From assembly GCA_000302695.1 (NCBI GenBank), contig AMFN01000002.1:186001-250000 (forward strand): a stretch of 64,000 nucleotides of DNA, given 5' to 3'. The DNA comes from Enterobacteriaceae bacterium LSJC7. GTDB lineage: Bacteria; Pseudomonadota; Gammaproteobacteria; Enterobacterales; Enterobacteriaceae. The notes beneath the pieces are model-generated. The model was not told where the DNA came from. It searched no databases and saw only the letters and a program-made list of their open reading frames with translations. The translations under genes were made by a program, and so were the position numbers. This document shows positions 18,929-28,562 of the stretch, piece by piece. Each line of letters starts with the position of its first letter. Within the stretch, counting starts at the first letter, position 1.

Positions 18929-19207
18929 ATGCTTTGGCTTGAGCAAGGGCTGTATATCAGGATTGAGCAACTGGAAGAGGGGCCAAGACCGTTACCGTTA
19001 CGCAGTGGTTTTTGCATGGATAACGCTTATCGTGTGCTGGGTTGCTATAACCCGTCAGAGTCTGCGGATGCCTATTATATTTTGTCCAACGATCGTGATG
19101 AAATCTGGTTTATCTGTAACCGGCACGTGCGTACTGTCTGTCTCAATAACGAGAGCACGGCCTTTCGCTACGCACTGGTGGAGCGACAGAAAACGATAAC
19201 ATTGTGA
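18929..19207 (+). CDS. Small protein of unknown function
   Basis: I do not recognise this 92-residue product. It has an excellent ribosome site (AAGGAG at 18918-18923, five bases before ATG) and a clean frame, so I believe it is translated. The sequence is soluble-looking and mixed alpha/beta, with two cysteines in the GFCMDNAYRVLGCYNP region and a third and fourth in FICNRHVRTVCLN. There is no signal peptide or membrane segment. The motif NAYRVLGCYNP with ILSNDRDEIWFICNRH suggests a compact fold with conserved aromatic residues. It lies alone between chb and the end of fur, convergent with fur, sharing the terminator at 19284-19317. Confidence 0.75.
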   Translation: MLWLEQGLYIRIEQLEEGPRPLPLRSGFCMDNAYRVLGCYNPSESADAYYILSNDRDEIWFICNRHVRTVCLNNESTAFRYALVERQKTITL

Positions 19208-19283
19208 ACGGACGCATAAAACAGTGCGGTAAGCAGGGTAGGGTGTCGCACTCTGCCCGCCCGTTTTGGAAACGACAGGCGTA

Positions 19284-19317
19284 AAAAAACCGGAGCAGCG
19301 ATTCTCCGGTTTTTTTA
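19284..19317. terminator. Bidirectional terminator between the 92-aa gene and fur
   Basis: ACCGGAG / CTCCGGT stem flanked by an A-run on the left and a T-run on the right, so it can end transcripts from both sides. It is 16 bases beyond the fur stop. Confidence 0.9.
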
Positions 19318-19332
19318 TTACCCAGAGGGCAA

Positions 19333-19785
19333 TTATTTGTTGCGGATGTCGTGCGCGTGGTCATCTTCGCGGCACTCGCCTTCGGCACAGTGACCGTAGA
19401 GATACAGGCTGTGGTTGGTCAGGCGAATGTTGTGGCGCTGGGCGATTTCACGCTGGCGCAGTTCGATGGAATCATCGCTAAACTCAATCACTTTGCCGCA
19501 ATCCAGGCAAATCAGGTGGTCGTGATGGTGCTGCTGAGTCAGTTCAAAAACGGATTTGCCGCCTTCGAAGTTATGACGCGTCACAATACCGGCGTCATCG
19601 AACTGGTTGAGTACGCGGTAGACCGTAGCAAGACCAATTTCTTCACCCATATCAATCAGGCGCTTATACAAATCTTCCGCACTGACGTGGTGATTTTCAG
19701 GCTCCTGTAAGACTTCCAGTATTTTCAACCGGGGAAGCGTGACTTTCAGGCCGGCCTTTTTTAGTGCGGTATTATTGTCAGTCAT
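19333..19785 (-). CDS. fur: Ferric uptake regulator Fur
   Basis: Iron-dependent repressor of iron uptake genes. The product is 150 residues (E. coli 148). The N-terminal winged helix (VTLPRLKILEVL through ATVYRVLNQFDDAGIV) binds DNA. HHHDHLICLDCGK carries metal ligands and the first structural zinc cysteines. The C-terminus YGHCAEGECREDDHAHD has the second CxxxxC pair. It follows fldA as in E. coli. A Fur-box-like sequence overlaps its promoter. I could not find an in-frame equivalent of the E. coli upstream ORF uof that ends at the fur start. Confidence 0.98.
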   Translation of the reverse strand: MTDNNTALKKAGLKVTLPRLKILEVLQEPENHHVSAEDLYKRLIDMGEEIGLATVYRVLNQFDDAGIVTRHNFEGGKSVFELTQQHHHDHLICLDCGKVIEFSDDSIELRQREIAQRHNIRLTNHSLYLYGHCAEGECREDDHAHDIRNK

Positions 19786-19852
19786 GCGGAATTTGTCCTG
19801 TAACTTAATAACTTACCCCCTTAAGGGAGTGCTGCATAGAATTCACTTAAAA

Positions 19853-19871
19853 ATGAATGTGTTTCATTATA
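19853..19871 (-). promoter_or_regulatory. fur promoter -10 with overlapping Fur box
   Basis: On the minus strand TATAATGAAACACATTCAT matches the 19-base Fur consensus at about 12 positions, and its first six bases are a perfect -10 TATAAT. This fits autoregulation of fur. The matching -35 is weak. Confidence 0.55.
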
Positions 19872-20084
19872 GAACCGAAGGGTCTAAATAGAAACCGTGT
19901 ATAAAAGTGTAACGATGTTGACAAAGAATTTCGGTGATGTAGCTAACTGTGCGAAATCACCAACGAAATATTGCGGATATTGTACAGATAAACAGGGGTG
20001 ACGTTAAAAAATTGTAGCAATCACTTACATCGGCATTATCTATTAATGCGGCGCATAAGGGAAGCGCCGCATCATCATAATGCC

Positions 20085-20615
20085 TTATGCGTTGATAATC
20101 TCATCAAGGTGCAGCTCTTGCGAGACCTGCTTCACCCATTTTTCTACGCGCTCATTGGTCAGTTCCGGCTGGCGGTCTTCATCAATGGCAAGTCCCAGGA
20201 AGTGGGCGTCATCGGCAAGGCCTTTGGAGGCTTCGAAATGGTAGCCTGCGGTTGGCCAGTGACCGACAATGGTTGCTCCGTTCGGTTCAATGATGTCACG
20301 AATGGTGCCGAGCGCGTCGCAGAAGTATTCCGCATAGTCTTCCTGATCGCCGCAGCCAAACAGGGCAACCAGCTTGCCGTTGAAATCAATTTCTTCCAGC
20401 GTTGGGAAAAAGTCATCCCAGTCGCACTGCGCTTCACCGTAGTACCAGGTCGGGATGCCGAGCATCAGGATATCGAAGCCTTCCAAATCTTCTTTGCTGC
20501 TTTTAGCAATATCACGCACTTCAGAAACCTCTTTACCAAGCTGTTTCTGAATCATTTTTGCGATGTTTTCGGTGTTGCCTGTGTCGCTGCCAAAGAAAAT
20601 GCCTACGATTGCCAT
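20085..20615 (-). CDS. fldA: Flavodoxin I
   Basis: Essential FMN electron carrier serving IspG/IspH, biotin synthase, MetH reactivation and radical-SAM enzymes. The product is 176 residues, as in E. coli. [12 protein letters not shown] near the N-terminus is the FMN phosphate loop, and PTWYYGE and [16 protein letters not shown] are the two flavin-flanking loops. It lies between ybfE and fur on the same strand. A GC-rich dyad at 20046-20072 follows the stop but has no T-run, consistent with read-through toward fur. Confidence 0.97.
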   Translation of the reverse strand: MAIVGIFFGSDTGNTENIAKMIQKQLGKEVSEVRDIAKSSKEDLEGFDILMLGIPTWYYGEAQCDWDDFFPTLEEIDFNGKLVALFGCGDQEDYAEYFCDALGTIRDIIEPNGATIVGHWPTAGYHFEASKGLADDAHFLGLAIDEDRQPELTNERVEKWVKQVSQELHLDEIINA

Positions 20616-20765
20616 GAGTAAAAAACCTCTTGATACTTAATAAGATGGGGGCGGCATAACGCCCACAGATACGCCAATCATAGCAGATGCCCGCCAGCTG
20701 CGAAAACAGCTATTGCCGTCTTGTGCACAGTATGCAACATGTCAGGATTTCAGAAAGGGCAGGCG

Positions 20766-21047
20766 TCAGCGTTCCGTATGCTGAAGCTGTTGCATCAGCA
20801 TTTCTTCGATAAGCTCGCTGCGGCTCATCTCGCGCAGCTTCGCAAGCTCGTTGAGCGCATCAACGGCGTCAGCGTGGAGCTTAAGCTCCACGCGCTTAAG
20901 GCCGCGCACTTTGTCGCGTTTAAGCTGGTTACGCTTATTGATACGCAGTTGCTCGTCGCGCGAAAGTGGGTTCGTTTTAGGGCGACCCGGGCGACGTTCA
21001 TCTGCGAACAGATCAAGCGTTGTTCGGTCCGTTTGTTCTTTGGCCAT
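20766..21047 (-). CDS. ybfE: Ribbon-helix-helix protein YbfE
   Basis: Small basic DNA-binding-type protein of 93 residues, matching E. coli YbfE. The last third (VELKLHADAVDALNELAK ... SRSELIEEMLMQQL) is a ribbon-helix-helix fold. The N-terminal part is rich in Arg and Lys (RRPGRPKTNPLSRDEQ has an AT-hook-like RPGRP). E. coli ybfE is listed as LexA-regulated; I see only one half-site here (see rejected list). It is located 125 bases after ybfF and 150 bases before fldA. Its target is unknown. Confidence 0.9.
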   Translation of the reverse strand: MAKEQTDRTTLDLFADERRPGRPKTNPLSRDEQLRINKRNQLKRDKVRGLKRVELKLHADAVDALNELAKLREMSRSELIEEMLMQQLQHTER

Positions 21048-21172
21048 GATTAAAATGACAGGAATACAGGCTAGTGTAGCGGGTTCGGGTGCATTAACAG
21101 CGCGCCATCATACATGAGTGAGATCGGGCGCGCCAACGCGTTCATGGCTTGTGCCAACTGGTCGATGGGTTT

Positions 21173-21949
21173 TTAAGCAGAAGCAGCGTCATCAAGGAAG
21201 CGATGGATAGCGCGCAGCACAGCCTGCGGCTTTTCAGCGTGCACCCAGTGCCCGGCACCTGCAATCACATGCGCGCGCGACTGCGGGAACTGTGCGAGCA
21301 GCGTATCGCGGTACTCCTCAAGAATGTACGGGGAGTCACCACCGCGGATAAACAGTGCCGGGTGATTCCACGCAGGGACGGGCTCCCAGCCCACGATGTT
21401 GTCGTATTTGTCCCACAGCACTGGAACATTGAAGCGCCAGCTGCCGTTATGAAAGGATTTGAGCAGAAACTGAATCACGCCTTCTTCATCAAGCTTTTTA
21501 CGCATAATGTCGGCGGCCTGCTGGCGTGAGGTCGCTCCCGCGTTGCTGACAGCGCGAATGGCGGCAAAAATCTCGTCATGGCGGCGTACCGGATAAGCGA
21601 CAGGGGCGATATCAATCATTACCAGCCTGTCCAGGCGATGTGGCGCCAGTGCACTCAACGCCATTGAAACTTTGCCTCCCATCGAGTGACCCACCAGCGT
21701 GACGGTTTCAAGCCCGTTGGCGTCCAGCGTGTCCAGCACGTCCTGCGCCATCGCAGCGTAAGTCATTTCATCGCTTTGTGGCGACAGACCGTGGTTACGC
21801 AGGTCGAGCTGTAAGACATCGTGCGTAGCGACCAAATCACGAGCCAGTACGCCGAGGTTATCCAGGCTACCAAACAGGCCGTGAATTAACACAATGGGGG
21901 AAGAAGACGATGAGGTTTGCGCAGTTTGCAGGCGAGCGTTCAGTTTCAT
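21173..21949 (-). CDS. ybfF: Alpha/beta-hydrolase esterase YbfF
   Basis: Serine esterase acting on short acyl esters and acyl-CoA thioesters in E. coli. The product is 258 residues. LIHGLFGSLDN is the oxyanion-hole loop, VGHSMGG carries the nucleophile serine at about residue 93, and AGHWVHAEKP carries the catalytic histidine near the C-terminus. It is divergent from seqA and probably shares a transcript with ybfE. The physiological substrate is not known. Confidence 0.93.
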   Translation of the reverse strand: MKLNARLQTAQTSSSSSPIVLIHGLFGSLDNLGVLARDLVATHDVLQLDLRNHGLSPQSDEMTYAAMAQDVLDTLDANGLETVTLVGHSMGGKVSMALSALAPHRLDRLVMIDIAPVAYPVRRHDEIFAAIRAVSNAGATSRQQAADIMRKKLDEEGVIQFLLKSFHNGSWRFNVPVLWDKYDNIVGWEPVPAWNHPALFIRGGDSPYILEEYRDTLLAQFPQSRAHVIAGAGHWVHAEKPQAVLRAIHRFLDDAASA

Positions 21950-22134
21950 AACAAAGTTCTTTTTTTGAGTGCGTCGGGTTAGGGTATCATGTTTCCTGTT
22001 GCGCCATGCGGGCGCAAAAGTGCGGCGAATTCTGACTTTTGCCGCGATTGCGGTTTGACGCTATCCGCTGTTGGGGTTAGATCTTATAATCCTCAATAAC
22101 TTGTATTCAGAAGATAATACTGCACTGGATTAAG

Positions 22135-22692
22135 ATGAAAACGATTGAAGTTGATGACGAGCTGTATCGCTATATTGCCAGCCACACCCAGCACATAGGC
22201 GAAAGCGCGTCCGACATTTTACGGCGTATGCTGAAATTTTCCGCCGTCCAGTCTGTAGAGACGAATCCCCCCGCGAAAGTGATGCTCCCCGTTGTGAGTG
22301 CGCCGGTTGCCGTGGCTGATAAGCCGGTGGCGAAAACCGCGCGTGACCGCGTGCGTGCCGTGCGTGAGTTGTTACTTTCCGATGAATATGCTGAGCAGAA
22401 AAAAGCGGTTAACCGCTTTCTGCTGATTCTTTCTACGCTTTATGCGCAGGATGCCGCGGCATTTGCACAAGCGACCGAATCAATGCACGGGCGCACCCGC
22501 GTTTATTTTGCCAACGACGAGCGCACGTTGCTGCACAGCGGCAACCAAACCAAACCGAAACAGGTGCCTGGCACGCCTTTCTGGGTGATAACCAACACCA
22601 ACACGGGCCGCAAATGCAGCATGATTGAACACATCATGCAGTCAATGCAGTTCCCGGCAGGGCTGATTGAAAAGGTTTGCGGCACAGTTTAA
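22135..22692 (+). CDS. seqA: Replication initiation negative modulator SeqA
   Basis: Binds hemimethylated GATC sites, sequesters oriC after initiation and organises newly replicated DNA. The product is 185 residues (E. coli 181). MKTIEVDDELYRYIASHTQHIGE with ASDILRRML is the N-terminal multimerisation domain. The linker is somewhat longer than in E. coli. The C-terminal half (RVYFANDERTLLHSGNQTKPKQ, TPFWVITNTNTGRK) is the GATC-binding domain. It sits 24 bases upstream of pgm, and the two are cotranscribed in E. coli. Confidence 0.97.
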   Translation: MKTIEVDDELYRYIASHTQHIGESASDILRRMLKFSAVQSVETNPPAKVMLPVVSAPVAVADKPVAKTARDRVRAVRELLLSDEYAEQKKAVNRFLLILSTLYAQDAAAFAQATESMHGRTRVYFANDERTLLHSGNQTKPKQVPGTPFWVITNTNTGRKCSMIEHIMQSMQFPAGLIEKVCGTV

Positions 22693-22716
22693 TTTTGCGT
22701 CAAAAGGACCAGGCCA

Positions 22717-24360
22717 ATGGCTAACCACAACCGTGCGGGACAGCCTGCACAGCAGAGTGATTTGATAAACGTTGCACAGCTGACTTCACAGTACTATGTG
22801 CTGCAACCCGACGTCGGTAATGCGGAGCATGCGGTAAAATTTGGGACGTCCGGCCACCGCGGTAGCGCGGCGCGCCACAGTTTTAACGAGCCGCATATTC
22901 TGGCCATTGCCCAGGCGGTGGCAGAAAACCGTGCGCACAACGGCATCACTGGTCCTTGTTTTGTGGGCAAGGATACCCACGCGCTGTCCGAACCGGCGTT
23001 TATTTCCGTACTGGAAGTGCTGAGCGCCAACGGTGTAGAGGTTATTGTTCAGCAGGATAACGGCTACACGCCGACGCCTGCGGTTTCTAACGCCATCCTT
23101 GAACACAATAAAACCCCGGGTGCGCTGGCAGACGGCATTGTGATTACGCCGTCTCACAACCCACCGGATGATGGCGGTATCAAATACAATCCGCCTAACG
23201 GTGGTCCGGCGGATACCAACGTCACCAAAGTCATTGAAGACCGCGCCAACGCCCTGCTGGCAGGTGGCCTGAAAGAGGTGAAGCGCCAGTCGCTTGATAA
23301 GGCCTGGGCCAGCGGCAACATTCATGCGCGTGACCTGGTGCAGCCGTTTATTGAAGGGCTTGCCAGCATTGTCGATATGCCGGCTATCCAGAAAGCGGGC
23401 CTGAAGCTGGGTGTCGATCCGCTTGGCGGCTCGGGTATTGAGTACTGGAAGCGCATTGCCGAGTTCTACAAGCTCGACCTGACTATCGTTAACGACCAGG
23501 TCGATCAGACCTTCCGCTTTATGCATCTTGATAAAGACGGCGCTATCCGTATGGACTGCTCGTCTGAATGTGCGATGGCGGGCCTGCTGGCGCTGCGTGA
23601 TAAGTTCGACCTGGCGTTTGCTAACGACCCGGATTACGACCGCCACGGCATTGTCACACCTGCCGGGCTGATGAACCCTAACCACTACCTGGCGGTGGCG
23701 ATTAACTATTTGTTCCAGCATCGCCCGCAGTGGAAACAGGATGTGGCGGTTGGTAAGACGCTGGTGTCGTCGGCCATGATTGACCGCGTGGTTAACGCGC
23801 TGGGCCGCAAGCTGGTGGAAGTGCCGGTAGGCTTCAAATGGTTTGTCGATGGCTTGCACGATGGCAGCTTTGGCTTTGGCGGTGAAGAGAGTGCCGGGGC
23901 GTCGTTCCTGCGCTTTGACGGCACGCCGTGGTCAACCGATAAAGACGGCATCATCATGTGCCTGCTGGCAGCAGAAATTACCGCCGTGACCGGCAAAAAC
24001 CCGCAGCAGCATTACGATGAGCTGGCCGCGCGCTTTGGTGCGCCGAGCTACAACCGTTTGCAGGCGGCGGCCACCTCAGCGCAGAAAGCCGCGCTCTCTA
24101 AGCTGTCGCCGGAAATGGTCAGCGCCAGCACGCTTGCAGGCGATCCGATAACAGCACGCCTGACGGCGGCACCGGGCAACGGTGCGTCCATCGGCGGTCT
24201 GAAGGTGATGACGGAAAACGGCTGGTTTGCTGCGCGCCCGTCCGGCACCGAAGATGCTTATAAAATTTACTGCGAGAGCTTCCTCGGTGAAGAACACCGC
24301 CTGCTGATTGAGAAAGAAGCGGTAGAAATTGTCAGTGAAGTGCTGAAAAACGCGAAGTAA
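22717..24360 (+). CDS. pgm: Phosphoglucomutase
   Basis: Interconverts glucose-1-phosphate and glucose-6-phosphate for glycogen, trehalose and UDP-glucose metabolism. The product is 547 residues (E. coli 546). TPSHNPP carries the phosphoserine, NDPDYDRHG is the Mg-binding loop, GGEESAG is the sugar-binding loop, and [14 protein letters not shown] is the C-terminal phosphate-binding loop. Start behind AAGGA. It is the second gene of a seqA-pgm unit, ending at a strong terminator. Confidence 0.97.
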   Translation: MANHNRAGQPAQQSDLINVAQLTSQYYVLQPDVGNAEHAVKFGTSGHRGSAARHSFNEPHILAIAQAVAENRAHNGITGPCFVGKDTHALSEPAFISVLEVLSANGVEVIVQQDNGYTPTPAVSNAILEHNKTPGALADGIVITPSHNPPDDGGIKYNPPNGGPADTNVTKVIEDRANALLAGGLKEVKRQSLDKAWASGNIHARDLVQPFIEGLASIVDMPAIQKAGLKLGVDPLGGSGIEYWKRIAEFYKLDLTIVNDQVDQTFRFMHLDKDGAIRMDCSSECAMAGLLALRDKFDLAFANDPDYDRHGIVTPAGLMNPNHYLAVAINYLFQHRPQWKQDVAVGKTLVSSAMIDRVVNALGRKLVEVPVGFKWFVDGLHDGSFGFGGEESAGASFLRFDGTPWSTDKDGIIMCLLAAEITAVTGKNPQQHYDELAARFGAPSYNRLQAAATSAQKAALSKLSPEMVSASTLAGDPITARLTAAPGNGASIGGLKVMTENGWFAARPSGTEDAYKIYCESFLGEEHRLLIEKEAVEIVSEVLKNAK

Positions 24361-24387
24361 GTTTCTACAGGGGGCTCCCTGATAAAC

Positions 24388-24449
24388 CGCCCCGTTGGGT
24401 TGCTTTGAAAGTCGATGCTTTCAGGGCAAACCGGCGGGGCGTTTTTTTA
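24388..24449 (+). terminator. Terminator after pgm
   Basis: CGCCCCG near 24390 pairs with CGGGGCG at 24435-24441, followed by seven T residues. The loop is long and contains a smaller CTTTGAAAG / CTTTCAGG dyad. Confidence 0.8.
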
Positions 24450-24603
24450 TGCTGGTGTGTCGCAGGCCGGCCACAGAAGGTGGCTGGGCGTGACCGGCGG
24501 GGCTGTGAATGTGGTGAACGTGGGCCGTTTGCGTATTAAAGAAAACCTTATCACTACGCTAAATCTGAGATCGTCAGTGTGACGATCGCAGCGCAATAGC
24601 GAG

Positions 24604-25281
24604 CTACATCATAAACCGATAGCCGATCCCTGTTTCCGTCAGCAGGTGGCGCGGGCGTGCGGGATCCTGCTCCAGCTTCTGGCGCAAATGTCCCATATAA
24701 ATACGCAAATAGTGGCTGTGCTCGACGGCGTTCGGTCCCCAGACCTGGCTTAACAGTTGGCGTTGGGTCAGGACTTTGCCGTGATTATTAATAAGTAGTG
24801 CCAGCAGGCGAAACTCAGTGGGGGTGAGGTGCACGGTTTCACCAGCGCGCAACACGGTGTGCGCGGCAAGATCAACGCTGATGTCGGAAAACTGGAATAT
24901 CGGTTCAGGCTGCCCGGCGCTGGCATGGCGGCGCAGCGCCACGCGCAGCCGCGCCTGTAGTTCGCCAATACCAAAAGGCTTACTCAGGTAATCGTCAGCA
25001 CCGGCGTCGAGAGCCGCAATTTTGTCCTGCTCATCGCTGCGCGCCGACAGCACGATAACCGGTATGGCGCTCCACTGGCGCAGATCGCGAATAAAATCGA
25101 TGCCGTCGCCGTCCGGTAAACCCAGATCGAGAATCACCAGATCCGGTTTGCGGGTAGCGGCTTCAATAAGCCCGCGCTGTAGCGTCTCGGCTTCATACAC
25201 GCGCAGGTTTTCATCTTCCAGCGCGCTACGCAGAAAACGGCGAATCGCTTTTTCATCTTCGACGATCAATACAGTAATCAC
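24604..25281 (-). CDS. kdpE: KdpE, potassium-responsive response regulator
   Basis: OmpR/PhoB-type response regulator that activates kdpFABC. The product is 225 residues, as in E. coli. The receiver domain has the acidic pair in IVEDEKA, the phosphoacceptor Asp near residue 52 (LVILDLGLPDGDG) and the conserved Lys in LSKPFGIGELQAR. The C-terminal winged helix has LTPTEFRLLALL and HYLRIYMGHLRQKLE. Its start overlaps the kdpD stop by four bases (ATGA), so translation is likely coupled. Confidence 0.97.
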   Translation of the reverse strand: MITVLIVEDEKAIRRFLRSALEDENLRVYEAETLQRGLIEAATRKPDLVILDLGLPDGDGIDFIRDLRQWSAIPVIVLSARSDEQDKIAALDAGADDYLSKPFGIGELQARLRVALRRHASAGQPEPIFQFSDISVDLAAHTVLRAGETVHLTPTEFRLLALLINNHGKVLTQRQLLSQVWGPNAVEHSHYLRIYMGHLRQKLEQDPARPRHLLTETGIGYRFMM

Positions 25282-27968
25282 AGCGCCTCGCTGAGTTCAT
25301 CCAGTTCCGGTGCGGGCTCCGGCGGTAGCGTCACGATAAAGCTGGCTCCGCCCTGTGGCCGGTTGGCGGCGTAAATGGTTCCACCATGTACTTCAACAAT
25401 AGCCTGGCAAATCGCCAGCCCCAGCCCCACGCCCGGAATGGCCGATTCCTTATTGCCGCGGGAAAACTTATCAAATATTGCCTGCTCCTGCCCGGCAGGA
25501 ATGCCCGGACCGCTGTCCCAGACTTCCAGGCTGAGTTGTTCGCCCTGTTGATGGGCGCTGATGCCGATGTCCGCCTGCGGCCCGGCGTATTTCATCGCAT
25601 TTTCTACGAGATTAATCAATACACGTTCAAACAACGGCCCGTCGACGTGAATCAGCAGCAACGGATCGGGCAGCGAAATGATCACCGGGCGTGCGCCCGC
25701 TCCTGGCTCCAGCATTTTCAGCGCGCTGCCAATTATCTCTTCAAGCGTCAGCCATTCTTTGCGCAGGTTAAAGCCGCCGGACTGAATCCGCGCCATATCC
25801 AGCAGGTTATTTACCAGCCGCGTGGTGTTGAGCACGTGCTGGCGGATTTCACTCGCCTGTGGCGCATGCTTTGAGCCTTCGGCGGCAAGATCCAGCGTCA
25901 GAATTTCTGCCTGGCCGAACAGTACCGTCAGCGGTGTGCGTAAATCATGGGAGAGGGCGGCAAGCAGTGAGTTACGCAGTTGTTCGCGTGCGGTTGCCAG
26001 GCGCGCCTGCTCTTCGCTGGCGCTGAGCGTCAGGCGCTCCAGCGCATTACTTACTAACAGAGTGAAGGTTTCCAGCAGCCGCTGCTGCTCGGGAATAAGC
26101 AGCTGGCGTGGGTTGGATGGCTCAACAATCAGCACGCCCAGTGTTTTGTCGCCTGCGCGCAGCGGCAGAATTTGCCAGGGAACGCCGGGGAGCGTGTCGG
26201 TTCCTGCGCCCGCCGGTTGACCGCGAGTGAAGCTCCAGCGGGCGATAGCGTCGTCCCAGTTTTTGATGCCCGACTCCGCGTTGACGGCGTGAAGCTGCCC
26301 GTGTTCATCCGGTACCAGCAGTTGGCTTTGGGCAAACAGGCCGCTTTGCAGAAAACGGGCGCTGATGGGGGCGATATCCTGCGGGCTGCGGGTCATCGCC
26401 AGCGCTTTCGACATCTCATATAAGTGGCGGGTACGCTGCTCGCGATAGCGCGCAATGCGCGCCTGATAGCGCACGCCCGCGGTGAGGTTACCGGTCAGCA
26501 GCCCGACGCCAAGCATGACGGAGAAGGTCAGTAAATACTGCACATCGGAGACCGCCAGTGTGCCCTCCGGGGCAATAAAAAACAGATCAAAACTGAGTAC
26601 GTTAATGACCGTTGCCAGCACCGAGGGCCAGCGCCCGTAAAACAGTGCCACAATCACCACGCCCAGTAGATACAACATGACCAGGTTTGCGGCATCAAAA
26701 CCCGGTAGCCAGCGGCTGGCGATGAAGGTAATCAATGCGCACAGCGCCAGTGCGACTAAGCAGCCGCGTATCTGTACCCGCCATTTATCGCCAAAGGCGC
26801 GGGTATCGGGACGTTGCTCGTTTTTCGCCGGGCTTTGCTCTTCCAGACCGACAATAACCAGATCGAGGTCCGGCGCCAGACGGCTTATACGGGCGGCAAA
26901 GGTTTCGCCAGGCCACAGCCGCCAGCGGGCAGGGCGCTGGCCGGTGATGATTTTACCGAGGTTGTGCTCGCGGGCGTAGCGTACCAGCGCTTTGTCTTCA
27001 CGGGCGTCGGCCAGTGTGGCGGTTTCCGCACCCAGCTCCTGGGCAAGACGCAAAGCTGCGAGGATTGCCCGGCGGCGGTGCTCTGCAAGCCGATGCAGGC
27101 GCGGCGTTTCGACATATACCGCATGCCAGACACTGCCGAGTCTTGCCGCGAGCCGCGCAGCGGTGCGCACCAGTTTCTCGTTGCCTCTGCCGTGACCAAT
27201 GCACAGCAAAATAGCGTCGCGGGTATGCCAGACGCGCTCCTGGCCCTGGCGGTCGCGCCAGGCGCGCATCTGCTCGTCAACCCGATCGGCGGTACGGCGC
27301 AATGCCAGTTCGCGTAACGCAATCAGGTTGCCTTTGCGGAAAAAATTCTCAATTGCCCGCTCGGCCTGGCCTGCGATATAGACCTTGCCTTCATGCAGAC
27401 GCTGGCGCAGGTCGTCAGGTGGCAAATCCACCAGCACCACTTCGTCAGCGGCATCAAAAATCGGGTCCGGCACCGTTTCACGCACCTGGACACCGGTGAC
27501 GCCGCTCACCACGTCGTTCAGGCTTTCCAGGTGCTGTACGTTGACGGTGGTGAAGACATCAATACCGGCGTCGAGCAGTTCCTCCACGTCCTGCCAGCGT
27601 TTTGGGTGGCGCGAGCCGGGCGCGTTAGTGTGCGCCAGCTCGTCCATCAGAATCAGCGCCGGGTGGCGCGCCAGCGCGGCGTCGAGATCGAACTCCTGCA
27701 CGGTACGCCCACGGTGATGGATGCGTTTACGCGGCTGAAGGGCCAGCCCGTCAACCAGCGCCGCCGTTTCCTGACGGCCATGGGTTTCCACCACGCCAAT
27801 CAGAATATCCAGACCCTGGGCGCGCAGGCGCTGGGCTTCCTGAAGCATTGACCAGGTTTTGCCAACGCCGGCACAGGCGCCAAAGAAAATCTTCAGCCGC
27901 CCGCGGCGCGCGGCGTGGGCCTGTGCCAGCAGGTTATCAGGGTCAGGGCGCATCGGCTCCTCAGTCAT
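25278..27968 (-). CDS. kdpD: KdpD, turgor/potassium sensor histidine kinase
   Basis: Inner-membrane sensor kinase. The product is 896 residues (E. coli 894). Order: N-terminal KdpD domain with Walker A FGACAGVGKTWSM (about 30-42), a universal-stress-like domain (LLCIGHGRGNEKLVRTA, about 250-370), four closely spaced membrane segments (about 400-500), a GAF-like domain, the phosphoacceptor histidine in ALSHDLRTPLTVLFGQ (about 673), and the ATPase domain with GNKESAIPGVGLGLAI. It is located ten bases after kdpC and overlaps kdpE, so the whole kdpFABCDE set may form one unit. Confidence 0.97.
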   Translation of the reverse strand: MTEEPMRPDPDNLLAQAHAARRGRLKIFFGACAGVGKTWSMLQEAQRLRAQGLDILIGVVETHGRQETAALVDGLALQPRKRIHHRGRTVQEFDLDAALARHPALILMDELAHTNAPGSRHPKRWQDVEELLDAGIDVFTTVNVQHLESLNDVVSGVTGVQVRETVPDPIFDAADEVVLVDLPPDDLRQRLHEGKVYIAGQAERAIENFFRKGNLIALRELALRRTADRVDEQMRAWRDRQGQERVWHTRDAILLCIGHGRGNEKLVRTAARLAARLGSVWHAVYVETPRLHRLAEHRRRAILAALRLAQELGAETATLADAREDKALVRYAREHNLGKIITGQRPARWRLWPGETFAARISRLAPDLDLVIVGLEEQSPAKNEQRPDTRAFGDKWRVQIRGCLVALALCALITFIASRWLPGFDAANLVMLYLLGVVIVALFYGRWPSVLATVINVLSFDLFFIAPEGTLAVSDVQYLLTFSVMLGVGLLTGNLTAGVRYQARIARYREQRTRHLYEMSKALAMTRSPQDIAPISARFLQSGLFAQSQLLVPDEHGQLHAVNAESGIKNWDDAIARWSFTRGQPAGAGTDTLPGVPWQILPLRAGDKTLGVLIVEPSNPRQLLIPEQQRLLETFTLLVSNALERLTLSASEEQARLATAREQLRNSLLAALSHDLRTPLTVLFGQAEILTLDLAAEGSKHAPQASEIRQHVLNTTRLVNNLLDMARIQSGGFNLRKEWLTLEEIIGSALKMLEPGAGARPVIISLPDPLLLIHVDGPLFERVLINLVENAMKYAGPQADIGISAHQQGEQLSLEVWDSGPGIPAGQEQAIFDKFSRGNKESAIPGVGLGLAICQAIVEVHGGTIYAANRPQGGASFIVTLPPEPAPELDELSEAL

Positions 27969-27977
27969 CGTCTTTTA

Positions 27978-28550
27978 TTACCTCTTTAGCGCGTCCAGCG
28001 CCAGGTTGAGTTGCAGTACATTAACCACCGTCTGACCAGTGTAACCCGGCGTCGGAGACTGCGTATGCGCTTCAATCAGTTTTGCCACCTGCTCCGGTGC
28101 GATGCGGCGTGCCTGGGCAATGCGCGCAATCTGCCAGCGGGCGGCAACCGGGGTGATGTTCGGGTCCAGCCCACTGGCTGATGCTGTCACCAGTTCAACC
28201 GGTACGGCGTGCGCTGCCTGCGGGTTGGCGGCTCGCAGGGCGGCGATACGCGCATCCACAAGCTGCGTCAGCTGCGGGTTACTGGCTGCCAGGTTGCTGC
28301 CACCGGAGGCCTGCGGATTATAGGGCGCTTGAGCCGTGGCCGATGGGCGACCCTGAAAGTATTTCGCCTCGCTAAAGTGTTGCCCAATCAGTGCAGAACC
28401 GCGGATTTCACCGTTAATCTCAATGAGCGAACCGTTGGCCTGGGCCGGAAACCACCATTGAGCCAGTGCGGTGGTAAGCAGTGGGTAAAGCCCGCCAGTG
28501 ACAAGTGCCATAAAAAGCAGTAACGATATTGCAGGGCGTAACATAGCCAT
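27978..28550 (-). CDS. kdpC: KdpC, K+-ATPase subunit
   Basis: Single-span membrane subunit that raises ATP affinity of the KdpFABC pump. The product is 190 residues. One N-terminal membrane segment ([23 protein letters not shown]) is followed by a periplasmic domain with [29 protein letters not shown] and [13 protein letters not shown], all typical of the family. It lies 12 bases after kdpB. Confidence 0.97.
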   Translation of the reverse strand: MAMLRPAISLLLFMALVTGGLYPLLTTALAQWWFPAQANGSLIEINGEIRGSALIGQHFSEAKYFQGRPSATAQAPYNPQASGGSNLAASNPQLTQLVDARIAALRAANPQAAHAVPVELVTASASGLDPNITPVAARWQIARIAQARRIAPEQVAKLIEAHTQSPTPGYTGQTVVNVLQLNLALDALKR

Positions 28551-28562
28551 CAGTAAAACCTC

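Noticed and set aside
19786-19860. uof, the leader ORF of fur
   Set aside because: The frame that would end at the fur ATG is interrupted by TAA in the CTTAAGGGGG stretch and has no start codon after it.
20046-20072. Dyad after fldA as a terminator
   Set aside because: ATGCGGCG / CGCCGCAT pairs well but is followed by mixed sequence without T residues, so I do not list it as a terminator.
21048-21090. LexA box for ybfE
   Set aside because: E. coli ybfE is LexA-regulated, but here I find only a CTGTAT half-site on the minus strand with no ACAG partner at the right spacing.
24569-24587. GATCGTCA / TGACGATC inverted repeat after kdpE
   Set aside because: It has no T-run and only a three-base loop; too little to call a terminator, though it may mark the end of the kdp transcript.
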